A stretch of 21,661 bases of DNA from Bacillota bacterium (GCA_023428265.1 JAEYYW010000064.1:1-21661); one strand, 5' to 3'; counted from the stretch's first letter, positions 1-8,448 are shown. Made by a program: numbers and translations. The notes: generated by a model not told the origin, from the sequence alone.

Positions 1-1710
1 AAGGAAGAGGAGATCCCCATTGAGCTGCTGCCGGACTATGTCACGAAGCTCACCGATGAAGCGGAAAAACGGGCGGAGTCCATCCGGCAGGCCACGGTTT
101 TCTATCCGATCGGCTACTGCAAGAACAATGTGGATATCATCGACACCCCTGGGCTGAATGACGATTCGAGCATGACGGATGTGACACTCTCCGTGATCCC
201 CCAGACAGACGCCGCGCTCTTCGTGATCATGGCCCAGTCTCCATTCTCAGAGTATGAACGGGATTTCCTTCAGAACAAGATGCTCGTCAGCGACATCGGT
301 CGCATCCTCTTCGTGGTGACCAGGATCGATGCTTATGACGACGACGATGCCGACCGCGTCATTCAAAACATCTCCGACCGGATCAAGAAATACGTGATCG
401 GAAAGGCGGAGAAGGTGCTCGGCAAAGACTCTACGGAGTTCCAGGATTACTTGCGCAAACTGGGCACGGTCAAGGTGCTGGGCGTATCGGCCAAACAGGC
501 GCTGAAGGCAAAAAACAACGGCGACGGAGCGCTGCTGGCCCAAAGCCGCTTCCCGGACTTTGAACAGGAGCTGGAGAAGATGCTCACCGAAGAGCGGGGA
601 GCCATCACGCTCAACACCCAAGTGAACAAGCTGCTGTCCGCATCGTCCGAGATCCTGACAGCCATCGACATGCGCATCGGCGCTCTACAGATGGACGAAT
701 CCGAGTTTCATGAAAAGCATGAGCAGGCAAAGGTTCAGATCGCTGAAATCCGGGCCAACCGCGAAATGGAGTTCAAGCGTATCGAGAGTTCCGCCCAGCA
801 GGCCTATGAGGAAATAAAACCGCAGGCTGACAGTTTCTGGAAGGAGTTGGAAGATAACGCCTTCCTGATCATAGATAACGCAGAAATCAGCGGCGATGAC
901 CTGAGCAAGGAAAACATTGCCAGGACGCAGGAAAAGCTGATTGACGCCATTCAAGGCTCAAGTGAAAACCTGGGCCAGCTTCTCTCCGAGAAAATACAGC
1001 ACTCGATCAACACAGCCCTGGGCCGGGAAGCGGAGCGCCTGACGGTTTTTGAAAGAGACTTCTACCAATCCATCAGCGGCGTGCACTGCAACTTCGCCGG
1101 GTTTGCCGACGATCAGAAGTCGATGGGAGATCTTGCAATCAGCACAGCGGCCGATACCTTCCTGCTGATGGGCTTGGGCGGCGCCTACCAGGGCTTCAAA
1201 AAGGCTGGTTGGAAAGGCGCGCTGTTGGGAGGCGGCGTGGGCTTCGGCGCTGCATTCGGCAGCATACTGCTGCTGTCCGCACTGGCGATCCCATTCACCT
1301 GGCCGTTTGCCATCGCAGCCGGCTTTGCCGGCACCATTGCCAGCCGGTTCGCGTTGAACAGGATCTTTGGCGGTAGCGAAAAGCAAATCTCGAAGTTTAA
1401 GGACCAGTTCAAAGACGCCATCGAGAGCCGTTTCAAAGAAATCAAGTCCTCCAACGATATGACGAACCAACTGCGGGAGCAGATCAACACCGCTTTCACC
1501 GCCCTCAAGGACAAAATCAACAATGAAACCGAAGCGATCCTCCGGGATACCGAAGCTGTTCTCATGGACTTGCAGGAGAAGATCCTGAAGAATCGCCTGC
1601 TGGCGGAAAAGGAAAAGGAAGAATTGCAGAGCATGGTTGCCAGTGTTTCCTCCATTATCGGGAAGGCTTCTGAATTGAGCCAATCCATCAATGCCGTGTT
1701 GAACAGATAG
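1..1710 (+). CDS. Dynamin-like GTPase, 5'-truncated by window edge
   Basis: The frame is open from base 1 to the TAG at 1708-1710 (569 codons visible). The start and the P-loop (G1) lie upstream, outside the window. Visible GTPase motifs are G3 DTPG (nt 142-153) and a G4-like TRID (nt 319-330). A long helical, charged region follows. A strongly hydrophobic, glycine-rich hairpin (about nt 1156-1374) could be a membrane-inserting paddle or two membrane segments, as in bacterial dynamin-like proteins and mitofusins. The C-terminus is again helical and charged, like a dynamin stalk/GED region. It is followed 11 nt later by the M48 peptidase gene and then a second dynamin-like gene, so it probably acts as one half of a hetero-oligomeric membrane-remodelling pair. 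A GTG at 130 is inside the GTPase domain and is not a credible start. The dynamin-superfamily call is firm; the cellular role is unknown. Confidence 0.85.
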   Translation, partial: KEEEIPIELLPDYVTKLTDEAEKRAESIRQATVFYPIGYCKNNVDIIDTPGLNDDSSMTDVTLSVIPQTDAALFVIMAQSPFSEYERDFLQNKMLVSDIGRILFVVTRIDAYDDDDADRVIQNISDRIKKYVIGKAEKVLGKDSTEFQDYLRKLGTVKVLGVSAKQALKAKNNGDGALLAQSRFPDFEQELEKMLTEERGAITLNTQVNKLLSASSEILTAIDMRIGALQMDESEFHEKHEQAKVQIAEIRANREMEFKRIESSAQQAYEEIKPQADSFWKELEDNAFLIIDNAEISGDDLSKENIARTQEKLIDAIQGSSENLGQLLSEKIQHSINTALGREAERLTVFERDFYQSISGVHCNFAGFADDQKSMGDLAISTAADTFLLMGLGGAYQGFKKAGWKGALLGGGVGFGAAFGSILLLSALAIPFTWPFAIAAGFAGTIASRFALNRIFGGSEKQISKFKDQFKDAIESRFKEIKSSNDMTNQLREQINTAFTALKDKINNETEAILRDTEAVLMDLQEKILKNRLLAEKEKEELQSMVASVSSIIGKASELSQSINAVLNR

Positions 1711-1721
1711 GAGCAGAAACG

Positions 1722-2696
1722 ATGATGATGCATGAAAGGCCCAATCCGACAAACGACGTAAACATCAGCTTCTCAGCCTATGTGGCAAACAGAAACATAA
1801 AGTACAGCAACCACTTGGAGCGCGGAATCCCAGATTATGCATATGCGTTGGATTATAGCCTGCGGCAAAAGATCATGGCCATTCCTGGGGCTTACCCGTT
1901 TTTCAAGGCCATGACGAACTCCTATGCTCCATTGCAGAAGCAACTGTATAACATGAAAAGCGTGAAGGTTTCACCCAACCAATTTCCCAAAATATATGAG
2001 ATGGTGCGTGACTGTGCCAACACTTTGGGGATCGGGATCCCCACCCTGTTTGTAGTCAGCGAACTCACATCATTGAATGCAATCTCCATTGCCGTCGAAG
2101 ACACAGAACCAATCATACTGATGTATTCGGCAATGATGGAGCGCTTCAACGATCAGGAGCTGAAGTCCATCATTGGGCACGAATGCGGGCACATCCACAA
2201 CAACCATGGCGTCTACAATATGGCGGTCGAATTCATCAAAGGCACCGCATCGACACTGATCCCCGGAGTCGGGCAGATCCTCGCACTCCTGGCCCAGCCG
2301 GTTGCCAACGCGCTGAATGCCTGGAGCAGGGCCGGAGAAGTCACGGCAGATAGGGCGGGCATTATCTGCTGCGGTGAACATGAGTCCACAGAAAGCGCAG
2401 ATGCCAAAATGGCCTCCGGCGCGATGTTCGGCGCAGAAGTCAACGTCGATGAGCTCGTCAAGCAATATGATATGCTTCGCTCAACGCCGGCCAGGATGAT
2501 GGAATGGCTGAGGTCCCACCCGGCCCCCGTCCGCAGAATCCTGGCAGACCGGGAGTTCATCAAAAGTGAGGTTTTCTATAAATGGCACCCGGAGCAGAAG
2601 AAACCGAACATGAAGCTCTATACCAAAAGAGAGCTAGATGAGCAGTGCGACCTGTTTATCAACGTAATGAAGAGCGAAAAGAGGCGCGACCGATGA
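1722..2696 (+). CDS. M48-family zinc metallopeptidase
   Basis: A 324-residue protein. The zinc/catalytic motif is H153-E154-C155-G156-H157 (HExxH), followed by E206-V-T-A-D210, which matches the M48 third-ligand ExxxD. An SHPAPVRR segment near residue 265 corresponds to the conserved M48 'HP...R' element. There is no N-terminal signal or clear transmembrane anchor, unlike HtpX. A hydrophobic stretch at about residues 171-200 between the zinc motifs may be amphipathic or membrane-associating. The start is the first of three consecutive ATGs: AGGAG at 1709-1713 lies 8 nt upstream. The gene is 11 nt downstream of one dynamin-like GTPase gene, and its TGA overlaps the ATG of another (ATGA). This argues for co-translation and a shared function, perhaps cleavage of a dynamin or a membrane protein under stress. 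The substrate is not visible from sequence. Confidence 0.88.
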   Translation: MMMHERPNPTNDVNISFSAYVANRNIKYSNHLERGIPDYAYALDYSLRQKIMAIPGAYPFFKAMTNSYAPLQKQLYNMKSVKVSPNQFPKIYEMVRDCANTLGIGIPTLFVVSELTSLNAISIAVEDTEPIILMYSAMMERFNDQELKSIIGHECGHIHNNHGVYNMAVEFIKGTASTLIPGVGQILALLAQPVANALNAWSRAGEVTADRAGIICCGEHESTESADAKMASGAMFGAEVNVDELVKQYDMLRSTPARMMEWLRSHPAPVRRILADREFIKSEVFYKWHPEQKKPNMKLYTKRELDEQCDLFINVMKSEKRRDR

Positions 2697-4498
2697 ACGA
2701 AACCTTTGAACTGAATGAGCGGGTCGTCGTTGATTATGAGGATGTGAAAGCCGGATTGGACGACATCCTTGAGGAAGTGCGCACGCTGCGGTCAGACAGT
2801 CTGATCCGGCAGATCCTGTCAAAAGAGGATCTGGAAAAAATAAGGAGCTGGGAAAAACTCATCGGCAAGCGTGCCGACGAGGAGTTTACCATCGTGGTCA
2901 TGGGTGATTTCAAGCGCGGGAAATCCACGCTGATCAACGCGCTGCTGGGCGCCAACATTGCGCCGATGGACGTTTCCCCGGAAACAATCACGATCAACAA
3001 AATCAGCTACAGCGACCAACCCCGGCGCGAGGCCGTGTTAAGAAACGGCAGGCGAATCCGGCTGAACGCCACCGAACTGAACCGGGGAGAGCTGGAAAAG
3101 ATCATGGGCAACCTGCCTGCCCCCATCGATACCATCGAGCTCCATGAAAATATTGCACTTCTGAAGGAAATCACCATCGTGGACACCCCCGGTCTCGGCG
3201 ACCTGATGAACCAATACAACGCGCAGGTGCAGGACTACCTGGCCAATGCCGACGCCGTAATCTATGTGGTATCAGCGCTGTCCCCCCTGTCTGAATCGGA
3301 GCAGGTGTATCTGTGCTCCTCCATCCTGCCGCAGAATTTCTCAAAGCTGTTTTTCGCGGTGAACATGTCGGACTGCTTTGATCGACCGGAAGACATCGAA
3401 AAGGTGCGGCGAGAAATCGAAAACCGCGTCGCCGCGTTCTCACCAAACGCCAAGGTGTATTCCGTGAGCGCGCTGGATGAGTATTGCCGGAAGATGGGGT
3501 TCAACCGCCCGAACGGGCAGTTGGCCGGAACCCTGGAAGAACGCTTCGCCCAGTTCAACGACGACATCCGCGAAGAAATGATTCTCCGCAAAGATTTGAT
3601 TAAAGCCCAGCGTCTCATCTCCCTGGCAAAGATCATGTCCAAGGATATCCGAAACCGCATCAACATGGTCGGCAGCATGCTGAGCCAGAGCCGGGAAAAC
3701 CTGGAAGAAATCAGCCGGCGCTGCGATGAAGAAAACGCCAACCTCCACAACACACTCTCATCCCACCACCAGGCCATCAGGGATTCTGCCGCCCAGCTTG
3801 GCTACGAGGCCAAGCGTTGGATGACCGAGTTTCTGAGGCGTCTTCGCGTTGAAATTGAAAGCGCTAAAAAAACAGATGTCGTTACGATACAAAAGCACTT
3901 TCAGTTCTACATCATGGATGTCATCCGAGAAGCCATATTATGCTGCATCTCCGCGCACAAGCCTGTAATGGAAGAAAAACTCTATTCCATTGCAAAGGAC
4001 TTTTCCGCAAAGCATCTGTTTGAAGAGGCTGGGAGCTCCCGCTTCACCGTCTCAGTCAATATCGCTGACATCAGCTGGACTGCGGTAGACACATTCTCCT
4101 TCATCCTGCAGGATGGTATGACGTTGATTGGCGCGAACCAGTTGATTGGAAGCAGTATAATCAGCTATGTTGGGATGGCTATAGCAGGATTCGTGCGTCA
4201 AAGCAAACAAAAAGACAAGCAGGCAGACCTGCTCGGTCCACTTTTGGCAAATTTCTCAGCCATTGAGACTACCGTGTTCGATCAAATCGCGTCGGCTTAT
4301 GACAAAGTGGCTGACAACGCCTGCAGCATGCTGACCAAACTGTTTGAGGCGGAAATTGAAAGCTCCCGCAATGCGGCAGAACAGGCAATCAATATCTCAG
4401 AAAACAAAGAGATGGATCATGACCAGATTGACAAGCAGCTGAGCAATGCAACCCTCGTGCTCAACCATATCGATATGCTCATTTCGCGCTACGAGTGA
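2693..4498 (+). CDS. Dynamin-like GTPase (second of pair)
   Basis: A 601-residue protein with all four GTPase signatures: G1 G71-DFKRGKS-T79, a G2 threonine near residues 98-100, G3 D164-TPG-G167, and G4 N224-MSD-D227 (NxxD). A helical segment precedes the G domain. A long charged helical region follows (about 300-460), then a hydrophobic patch at about 465-503 that could be a membrane paddle, then a further helical tail. The start is the ATG at 2693, which overlaps the stop of the M48 gene (ATGA) and has a GAGG at 2681-2684. An in-frame ATG at 2645 inside the M48 gene lacks comparable support. The gene is the last of the three-gene operon and is followed by an intrinsic terminator. Bacterial dynamins are typically encoded as such pairs and remodel or protect the membrane; any role here in stress or phage defence is inference. 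Confidence 0.9.
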   Translation: MNETFELNERVVVDYEDVKAGLDDILEEVRTLRSDSLIRQILSKEDLEKIRSWEKLIGKRADEEFTIVVMGDFKRGKSTLINALLGANIAPMDVSPETITINKISYSDQPRREAVLRNGRRIRLNATELNRGELEKIMGNLPAPIDTIELHENIALLKEITIVDTPGLGDLMNQYNAQVQDYLANADAVIYVVSALSPLSESEQVYLCSSILPQNFSKLFFAVNMSDCFDRPEDIEKVRREIENRVAAFSPNAKVYSVSALDEYCRKMGFNRPNGQLAGTLEERFAQFNDDIREEMILRKDLIKAQRLISLAKIMSKDIRNRINMVGSMLSQSRENLEEISRRCDEENANLHNTLSSHHQAIRDSAAQLGYEAKRWMTEFLRRLRVEIESAKKTDVVTIQKHFQFYIMDVIREAILCCISAHKPVMEEKLYSIAKDFSAKHLFEEAGSSRFTVSVNIADISWTAVDTFSFILQDGMTLIGANQLIGSSIISYVGMAIAGFVRQSKQKDKQADLLGPLLANFSAIETTVFDQIASAYDKVADNACSMLTKLFEAEIESSRNAAEQAINISENKEMDHDQIDKQLSNATLVLNHIDMLISRYE

Positions 4499-4515
4499 CC
4501 TTGCAAGAAGGCAAC

Positions 4516-4545
4516 AAAGGGCTGCCGGTTACCGGCAGCCCTTTT
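4516..4545 (+). terminator. Intrinsic terminator of the dynamin/M48 operon, shared with GH29
   Basis: A perfect 13-bp stem (4516-4528 with 4532-4544) has a 3-nt loop and ends in TTTT, starting 17 nt after the GTPase stop. On the minus strand the same hairpin sits at the end of the fucosidase gene. Its left arm is the last coding sequence and the loop is the stop codon itself, followed by TTTGTT. It is probably bidirectional, stronger on the plus strand. Confidence 0.93.
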
Positions 4546-5974
4546 CTCCGCCATCATATACCCCGATCCTTGACAATGTCGGATACCAGCGCGATTGACC
4601 AATGCTCAGGCGTAGTGCCCTTGCTCTTACCTTATCGAAGAGGCATATCTTCTTGTATCCCACTACGGTACCGTCAAAAAAAGGTGTGAACTGCCCGGAG
4701 GCGTCCTCATATGCAAGCGTGAACTGCTCGATTCTCTGGCCGGCTGACGCGATGTGCTCCATCAGCATCACTCTGTCAAAAACCTGTTCGGAATCGAACC
4801 GCAGTGTGATTTCTGCATTTTCAGTGCCGTCCTTCGGCCGCCAGTACGCATCCTTGTCCTGGGTCAAAGCACACCGGGGAGAATGGGCCTCATCCAGTGA
4901 TTCCGACGCGGAGGCAAAGGCGCTTTGCGCCAGATCCTCGGCGAAGGAGGAGCGCAGCGACTCCCCAAGCTCCCGAAGCCTTGCCACATCATTCTGGTGA
5001 AAGAGCCCCCGTGTGTCCGGCGGTATGTTCAGCAGAAACGTCGCGTTACCGCCCACAGAGGCGTAGTAGATATGCGAAAGCTCATCCAGCGGCCTCACCC
5101 GGTCATTTTCGTCTTCATGCCAGAACCAGCCCGGCCGGATCGATGTGTTCACCTCGGCGGGGTACCAAATCAACTGCCCGGCGTGGCGGATTGCTTCGCG
5201 GCTGCCCAAGTCCTCGTCTGAGCTTGCGATGCGGCGGGAGAACTCCCCGTCATCGATCTGCTGCGACTTCTCCTGGATCTTTTCCACATCCAGCAGGGCG
5301 CGCGGCACCACGCTCCACTCGCTTGTGCGGCAGTGCCCGGCCTCGTTGCCGCACCAACGCACATCCGGCCCGCACACGCTGATGCAGGCATCGGGCTGCA
5401 GCTCCCGGATCACCTTGTAGTAAGCATCCCAGTCATACACCTGTCTTTTGCCATTCGGGCCCTCACCGCAGGCGCCGTCAAACCACACACTGAACACCGG
5501 GCCATAGTTCGTGAGCAGCTCCCGGAGTTGGCCGATGAAATAGCGGTTATATGCCGGGGAGTCGCCATAGCGCCGGTCATGCCTGTCCCAGGGCGACAGG
5601 TAAACGCCGAACTTGATGCCTGCCTCGCGGCAGGCATCGGCGGCCTCACGCACAACGTCTCCCTTTCCACCCTTCCAGGGGCAGTTTTTCACCGAGTGGT
5701 CGGTGAGCGCACTGGGCCACAGGCAAAAGCCATCATGGTGCTTGCAGGTCAGGATCATGCCTTTCATGCCGGCGGCCTTCACAGCCTCCACCCACTGCCT
5801 GGCATCCAAATCCGTCGGGTTGAAAACGCTTGGGGGTTCGTTCCCAAGACCCCACTCACGGTCTGTGAATGTGTTGGGGCTGAAGTGGACGAATGCATAA
5901 AATTCCGTCTCCTGCCAGGCAAGCTGGCGGGTGGAAGGCTTCACCATGGCAGCTTCCAGAATATACTGCTCCAA
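4529..5974 (-). CDS. Alpha-L-fucosidase, GH29
   Basis: A 481-residue protein expected to hydrolyse terminal alpha-L-fucosyl residues from glycans. The catalytic (beta/alpha)8 barrel spans about residues 1-325, with the early HFSPNTFTDREWG motif, the CKHHDGFCLW motif near residue 77, and the nucleophile D166 in VWFDGA. A conserved EVNTSIRPGW segment (E274) resembles the acid/base region of some GH29 members. The C-terminal part (about 340-475) looks like a discoidin-type beta-sandwich. No signal peptide is present, so the enzyme is probably cytoplasmic. The start is TTG at 5974, chosen because AAGGAG lies 8 nt upstream; the next ATG is 9 codons in and lacks that site. It follows the GH2 gene by 42 nt in the same operon. 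The last codons form one arm of a terminator hairpin. Linkage specificity cannot be read from sequence. Confidence 0.92.
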   Translation of the reverse strand: MEQYILEAAMVKPSTRQLAWQETEFYAFVHFSPNTFTDREWGLGNEPPSVFNPTDLDARQWVEAVKAAGMKGMILTCKHHDGFCLWPSALTDHSVKNCPWKGGKGDVVREAADACREAGIKFGVYLSPWDRHDRRYGDSPAYNRYFIGQLRELLTNYGPVFSVWFDGACGEGPNGKRQVYDWDAYYKVIRELQPDACISVCGPDVRWCGNEAGHCRTSEWSVVPRALLDVEKIQEKSQQIDDGEFSRRIASSDEDLGSREAIRHAGQLIWYPAEVNTSIRPGWFWHEDENDRVRPLDELSHIYYASVGGNATFLLNIPPDTRGLFHQNDVARLRELGESLRSSFAEDLAQSAFASASESLDEAHSPRCALTQDKDAYWRPKDGTENAEITLRFDSEQVFDRVMLMEHIASAGQRIEQFTLAYEDASGQFTPFFDGTVVGYKKICLFDKVRARALRLSIGQSRWYPTLSRIGVYDGGEKGCR

Positions 5975-6016
5975 CGTGACTGCTCCTTATTTGTTTGGCG
6001 GCATTCGCATCCGTGC

Positions 6017-8278
6017 CTATCTGGCTGCGATGGTGATCTGCTGCGCCCGCAACCCCTCCGCGCTGACAGTCAGCACAATCTCGCCGGGTTCTCCGGAGGA
6101 GCGCACTGCCGCAACCGCAACGCCCTCAAAAGCACTGCGCCGGTTGTCTGTGTATGACTCTTCCGACATGGGGTCTCCTGAGCCAGCCGCCAGGAACGCA
6201 CCGACGCCGGAAACAGCAAAGAACAGTTTGTTCTGCGCCCAGGGCACAAGATTGCCCTGATCGTCCACCACCGTGGCCGTCACATAGGCCAAACCGCCCC
6301 AGGCAGCGGTTACTTCCGGCCGGTCGGCCTCAAGACGGATCGCGGCCGGCATGCCGCATGTGCAGACATGATCTTCCCCCACGGCCTTGCCGCCTGCATA
6401 TGCTACCGCCCTGATGCAGCCCGGCTGATAAACAGTTTCGAAAGAAGCGGTGTTTCGGCAGGCTTCACCGGCAGGCTTCCTCCCGAGCGAGCTGCCGTTG
6501 ACAAACAGCTCCACCTCGTCGGCATCGCTGTAAACATCAATGAAGGTCTTGAAGCCCTCCGCACCGGGCCAGCTCCAGCTATGATGCACATCGGGCCAGC
6601 CCCAGTAACTCCCCTGGCTCTTCAGGCCCTTGTCATTCGGGCGGTGCACGGCGATCCACGGCGCTTTGCGGTGACCCCACAGGATCTGCCGATAAATGGA
6701 TTGGGGCCTCGGATAACCCAGAATATCCAGATCACCGCAGTTTGCGAGCGTCCATGGGTACTTGGCGCCAGTGTATGCCGGCGACTCACCGGGCAGGATC
6801 GACTTGCCCAAACCGGCCTCGCCGATATAGTCCATGCTCGTCCATACGCAATCGCCAAGGACGCGCGGGCTCTTCAGCGCCATCTGCCAATTTTCAAAGG
6901 CCTCCCCCGGATAGGTCTCCGTGCCGTAAATGAATCGATCCGGGAATGCGGCCAGATCCTCCTCATAGCGTTTCCACAAGTAATTGTAGCCGACAACATC
7001 CAGCGGAGCAGCAAACTCCTTACTGTCTTTGGCAAAGTCTTCAATCACCTGGTCATAGGCGAACGTGAGCGCGTTGGTAACCAAGCGCGTGCTGTCCAAA
7101 GCCCGGATTTCTGAAGCCAGCTGCCGGGAAAGCTCGTTGCCGCCAGAAAGCCCGAACCGCTCCGGTACTTCATTGCCCGTGGACCAGAAGACGATGCTGG
7201 GGTGGTTCCGATCCCGCAGCACCATGGATGCAAGATCCCTGCGCCACCAGTCCTCAAAATACAAGTGGTAGTCGTAAGGCGTTTTCCCCATGCGCCAGCA
7301 GTCAAAGGCCTCGTCCATCACGATCATGCCAAGCCGGTCACAGGCATCCAGGAAGGCCGGTGAGGGCGGGTTGTGGGCGCACCGGATGGCGTTGTAACCG
7401 GTGGCTTTGTGCGCCTCAACTTTTCTCTGCTCGGCAGAGTCCCACGCCGCGGCACCCAAAATGCCGCAATCGTGATGCACGCAGCCGCCCTTCAGCTTCA
7501 CAGGTTCTCCGTTCAAAAGGAAGCCCTTGCTTTTGTCCAGCGCGATGGAGCGGATCCCAATGGTTGTTTCCACAGAATCCGTCACAACGCCGCCGGATAG
7601 CATCTCGCTGCGCAGTGTGTAAAGATAGGGGTCCTCCGGCTGCCACAAACGGGGTTCCGATACCTGCATCTCCTGCACGTTTTTCCCCGTTGCAGCCGGT
7701 GCTGCGGCAGATGCCACGGCGCTGCCGCAGGCATCCAGCAGCGTGTGGCGCACAAGCCCCTCCCCCACTGCCTCCGTCTCCACGCGAATCACCGATCGAT
7801 CCGCCGCCGCAACCGGCGTGGTCGCAAAGACGCCCCAGGGCGCAATGTGCGGCCCGTCCGCCGTCAGCAGCCACACATGGCGATATAGCCCGCTGCCGGA
7901 GTACCATCGGGAGTTTGGCAGGGCGTTGTTTTGAATCCGTATCATCAGCTCATTATCACTGTTCTTCTTCAGCCATGGGGTCAGCTCCACAGCAAAGGAT
8001 GTGTAGCCGTATGGATGAAAAGCCGCCAGGTTGCCGTTCACAAACACCTCGGCGTTCATATAGGCGCCTTCCACTTCCAGCACAACCCTGCCAGCCAGCC
8101 CCGCAGGAAGCATCTTCCGATACTCACACTCTCCACCCTGGAAGTAGCCGCCGCGCTCTGCCATCAGGCTTTCGGCCTTTCGCGGCAAGCCAACGGAGAA
8201 ATCATGGGGGAGGTTTACCTGTTCCTGAAAACCATTGCGCGAAAATTGCCAGTTCAGGTCAAAGTTGGTTCTTTTCAT
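6017..8278 (-). CDS. Glycoside hydrolase family 2 (beta-galactosidase-like)
   Basis: A 753-residue retaining glycosidase, most like GH2 beta-galactosidases. The order is an N-terminal jelly-roll (about 1-145), an immunoglobulin-like domain (about 150-250), a TIM barrel (about 255-550) with acid/base E370 in STGNEVPE and nucleophile E454 in YGTETYPG, a DUF4982-like domain (about 560-630), and a C-terminal Ig-like domain. No signal peptide is present. The start is ATG 8278, preceded by AGGAGG with a 6-nt gap. Extension to an upstream ATG at 8359 would place the promoter -10 region and leader hairpin next to or inside the coding frame, so it is rejected. An in-frame ATG at 8308 lacks an SD. It is the first gene of an operon with the GH29 fucosidase, suggesting sequential removal of fucose then galactose from one glycan. 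Beta-glucuronidase or another GH2 activity cannot be excluded. Confidence 0.9.
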   Translation of the reverse strand: MKRTNFDLNWQFSRNGFQEQVNLPHDFSVGLPRKAESLMAERGGYFQGGECEYRKMLPAGLAGRVVLEVEGAYMNAEVFVNGNLAAFHPYGYTSFAVELTPWLKKNSDNELMIRIQNNALPNSRWYSGSGLYRHVWLLTADGPHIAPWGVFATTPVAAADRSVIRVETEAVGEGLVRHTLLDACGSAVASAAAPAATGKNVQEMQVSEPRLWQPEDPYLYTLRSEMLSGGVVTDSVETTIGIRSIALDKSKGFLLNGEPVKLKGGCVHHDCGILGAAAWDSAEQRKVEAHKATGYNAIRCAHNPPSPAFLDACDRLGMIVMDEAFDCWRMGKTPYDYHLYFEDWWRRDLASMVLRDRNHPSIVFWSTGNEVPERFGLSGGNELSRQLASEIRALDSTRLVTNALTFAYDQVIEDFAKDSKEFAAPLDVVGYNYLWKRYEEDLAAFPDRFIYGTETYPGEAFENWQMALKSPRVLGDCVWTSMDYIGEAGLGKSILPGESPAYTGAKYPWTLANCGDLDILGYPRPQSIYRQILWGHRKAPWIAVHRPNDKGLKSQGSYWGWPDVHHSWSWPGAEGFKTFIDVYSDADEVELFVNGSSLGRKPAGEACRNTASFETVYQPGCIRAVAYAGGKAVGEDHVCTCGMPAAIRLEADRPEVTAAWGGLAYVTATVVDDQGNLVPWAQNKLFFAVSGVGAFLAAGSGDPMSEESYTDNRRSAFEGVAVAAVRSSGEPGEIVLTVSAEGLRAQQITIAAR

Positions 8279-8285
8279 GGAGATC

Positions 8286-8291
8286 CTCCTC
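8286..8291 (-). promoter_or_regulatory. Ribosome binding site of the GH2 gene
   Basis: The minus strand reads AGGAGG 6 nt before ATG 8278. This full-consensus site decides the start against the longer open frame. Confidence 0.85.
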
Positions 8292-8312
8292 GTGATTGGC
8301 TGTATCATCGTC

Positions 8313-8352
8313 AAAAAGCGCAGCATACGGGACATACCCATATGCCGCGCTT
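8313..8352 (-). promoter_or_regulatory. Leader hairpin with U-tract (possible attenuator) before GH2
   Basis: Positions 8316-8331 and 8337-8352 form a 16-bp inverted repeat with a 5-nt loop. As minus-strand RNA its two non-Watson-Crick positions are G-U pairs, whereas as plus-strand RNA they would be A-C mismatches, so the fold favours the GH2 transcript. The descending arm runs into five U residues (plus-strand A at 8313-8317). The hairpin lies just after the predicted transcription start and before the GH2 ribosome binding site. It may be an attenuator, a 5' stabilising stem-loop or a protein-binding palindrome. Confidence 0.6.
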
Positions 8353-8365
8353 CTCCCAATTTCTT

Positions 8366-8394
8366 ACTATATAGAACCGCAAACCAACTGTCAA
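8366..8394 (-). promoter_or_regulatory. Sigma-A promoter of the GH2-GH29 operon
   Basis: Minus strand: TTGACA (8394-8389), a 17-bp spacer, then TATAGT (8371-8366). This is close to consensus. The start site is predicted near 8359, giving an about 80-nt leader. The 11-bp string TATAGTAAGAA at this -10 also occurs at the GNAT promoter. Confidence 0.8.
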
Positions 8395-8435
8395 CTTATG
8401 ATGAAACGAAGCCTTCATGACAGTGCGTTTCCTCC

Positions 8436-8448
8436 TGCCGGATCGGCA
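8436..8448. repeat. Short palindrome in the divergent intergenic region
   Basis: TGCCG, GAT, CGGCA: perfect 5-bp arms about 40 bp upstream of the GH2 -35 box. It could be a regulator site. The length is modest and chance is possible. Confidence 0.3.

Noticed and set aside
958..1752. 264-codon minus-strand frame across the first dynamin gene
   Set aside because: Antisense to the dynamin domain; no family resemblance.
4495..4689. 64-codon plus-strand frame after the second dynamin gene
   Set aside because: It overlaps the terminator and the antisense of the GH29 gene; no ribosome binding site.
7228..8295. 355-codon open frame on the plus strand
   Set aside because: Antisense to the GH2 gene; the product is rich in Pro, Arg, Ser and Cys, as shadow frames are.
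8311..8418. Short minus-strand ORF with GGAGG upstream, a possible leader peptide for GH2
   Set aside because: Its start lies upstream of the predicted GH2 promoter, so it would not be in the transcript, and the SD spacing of about 12 nt is long.
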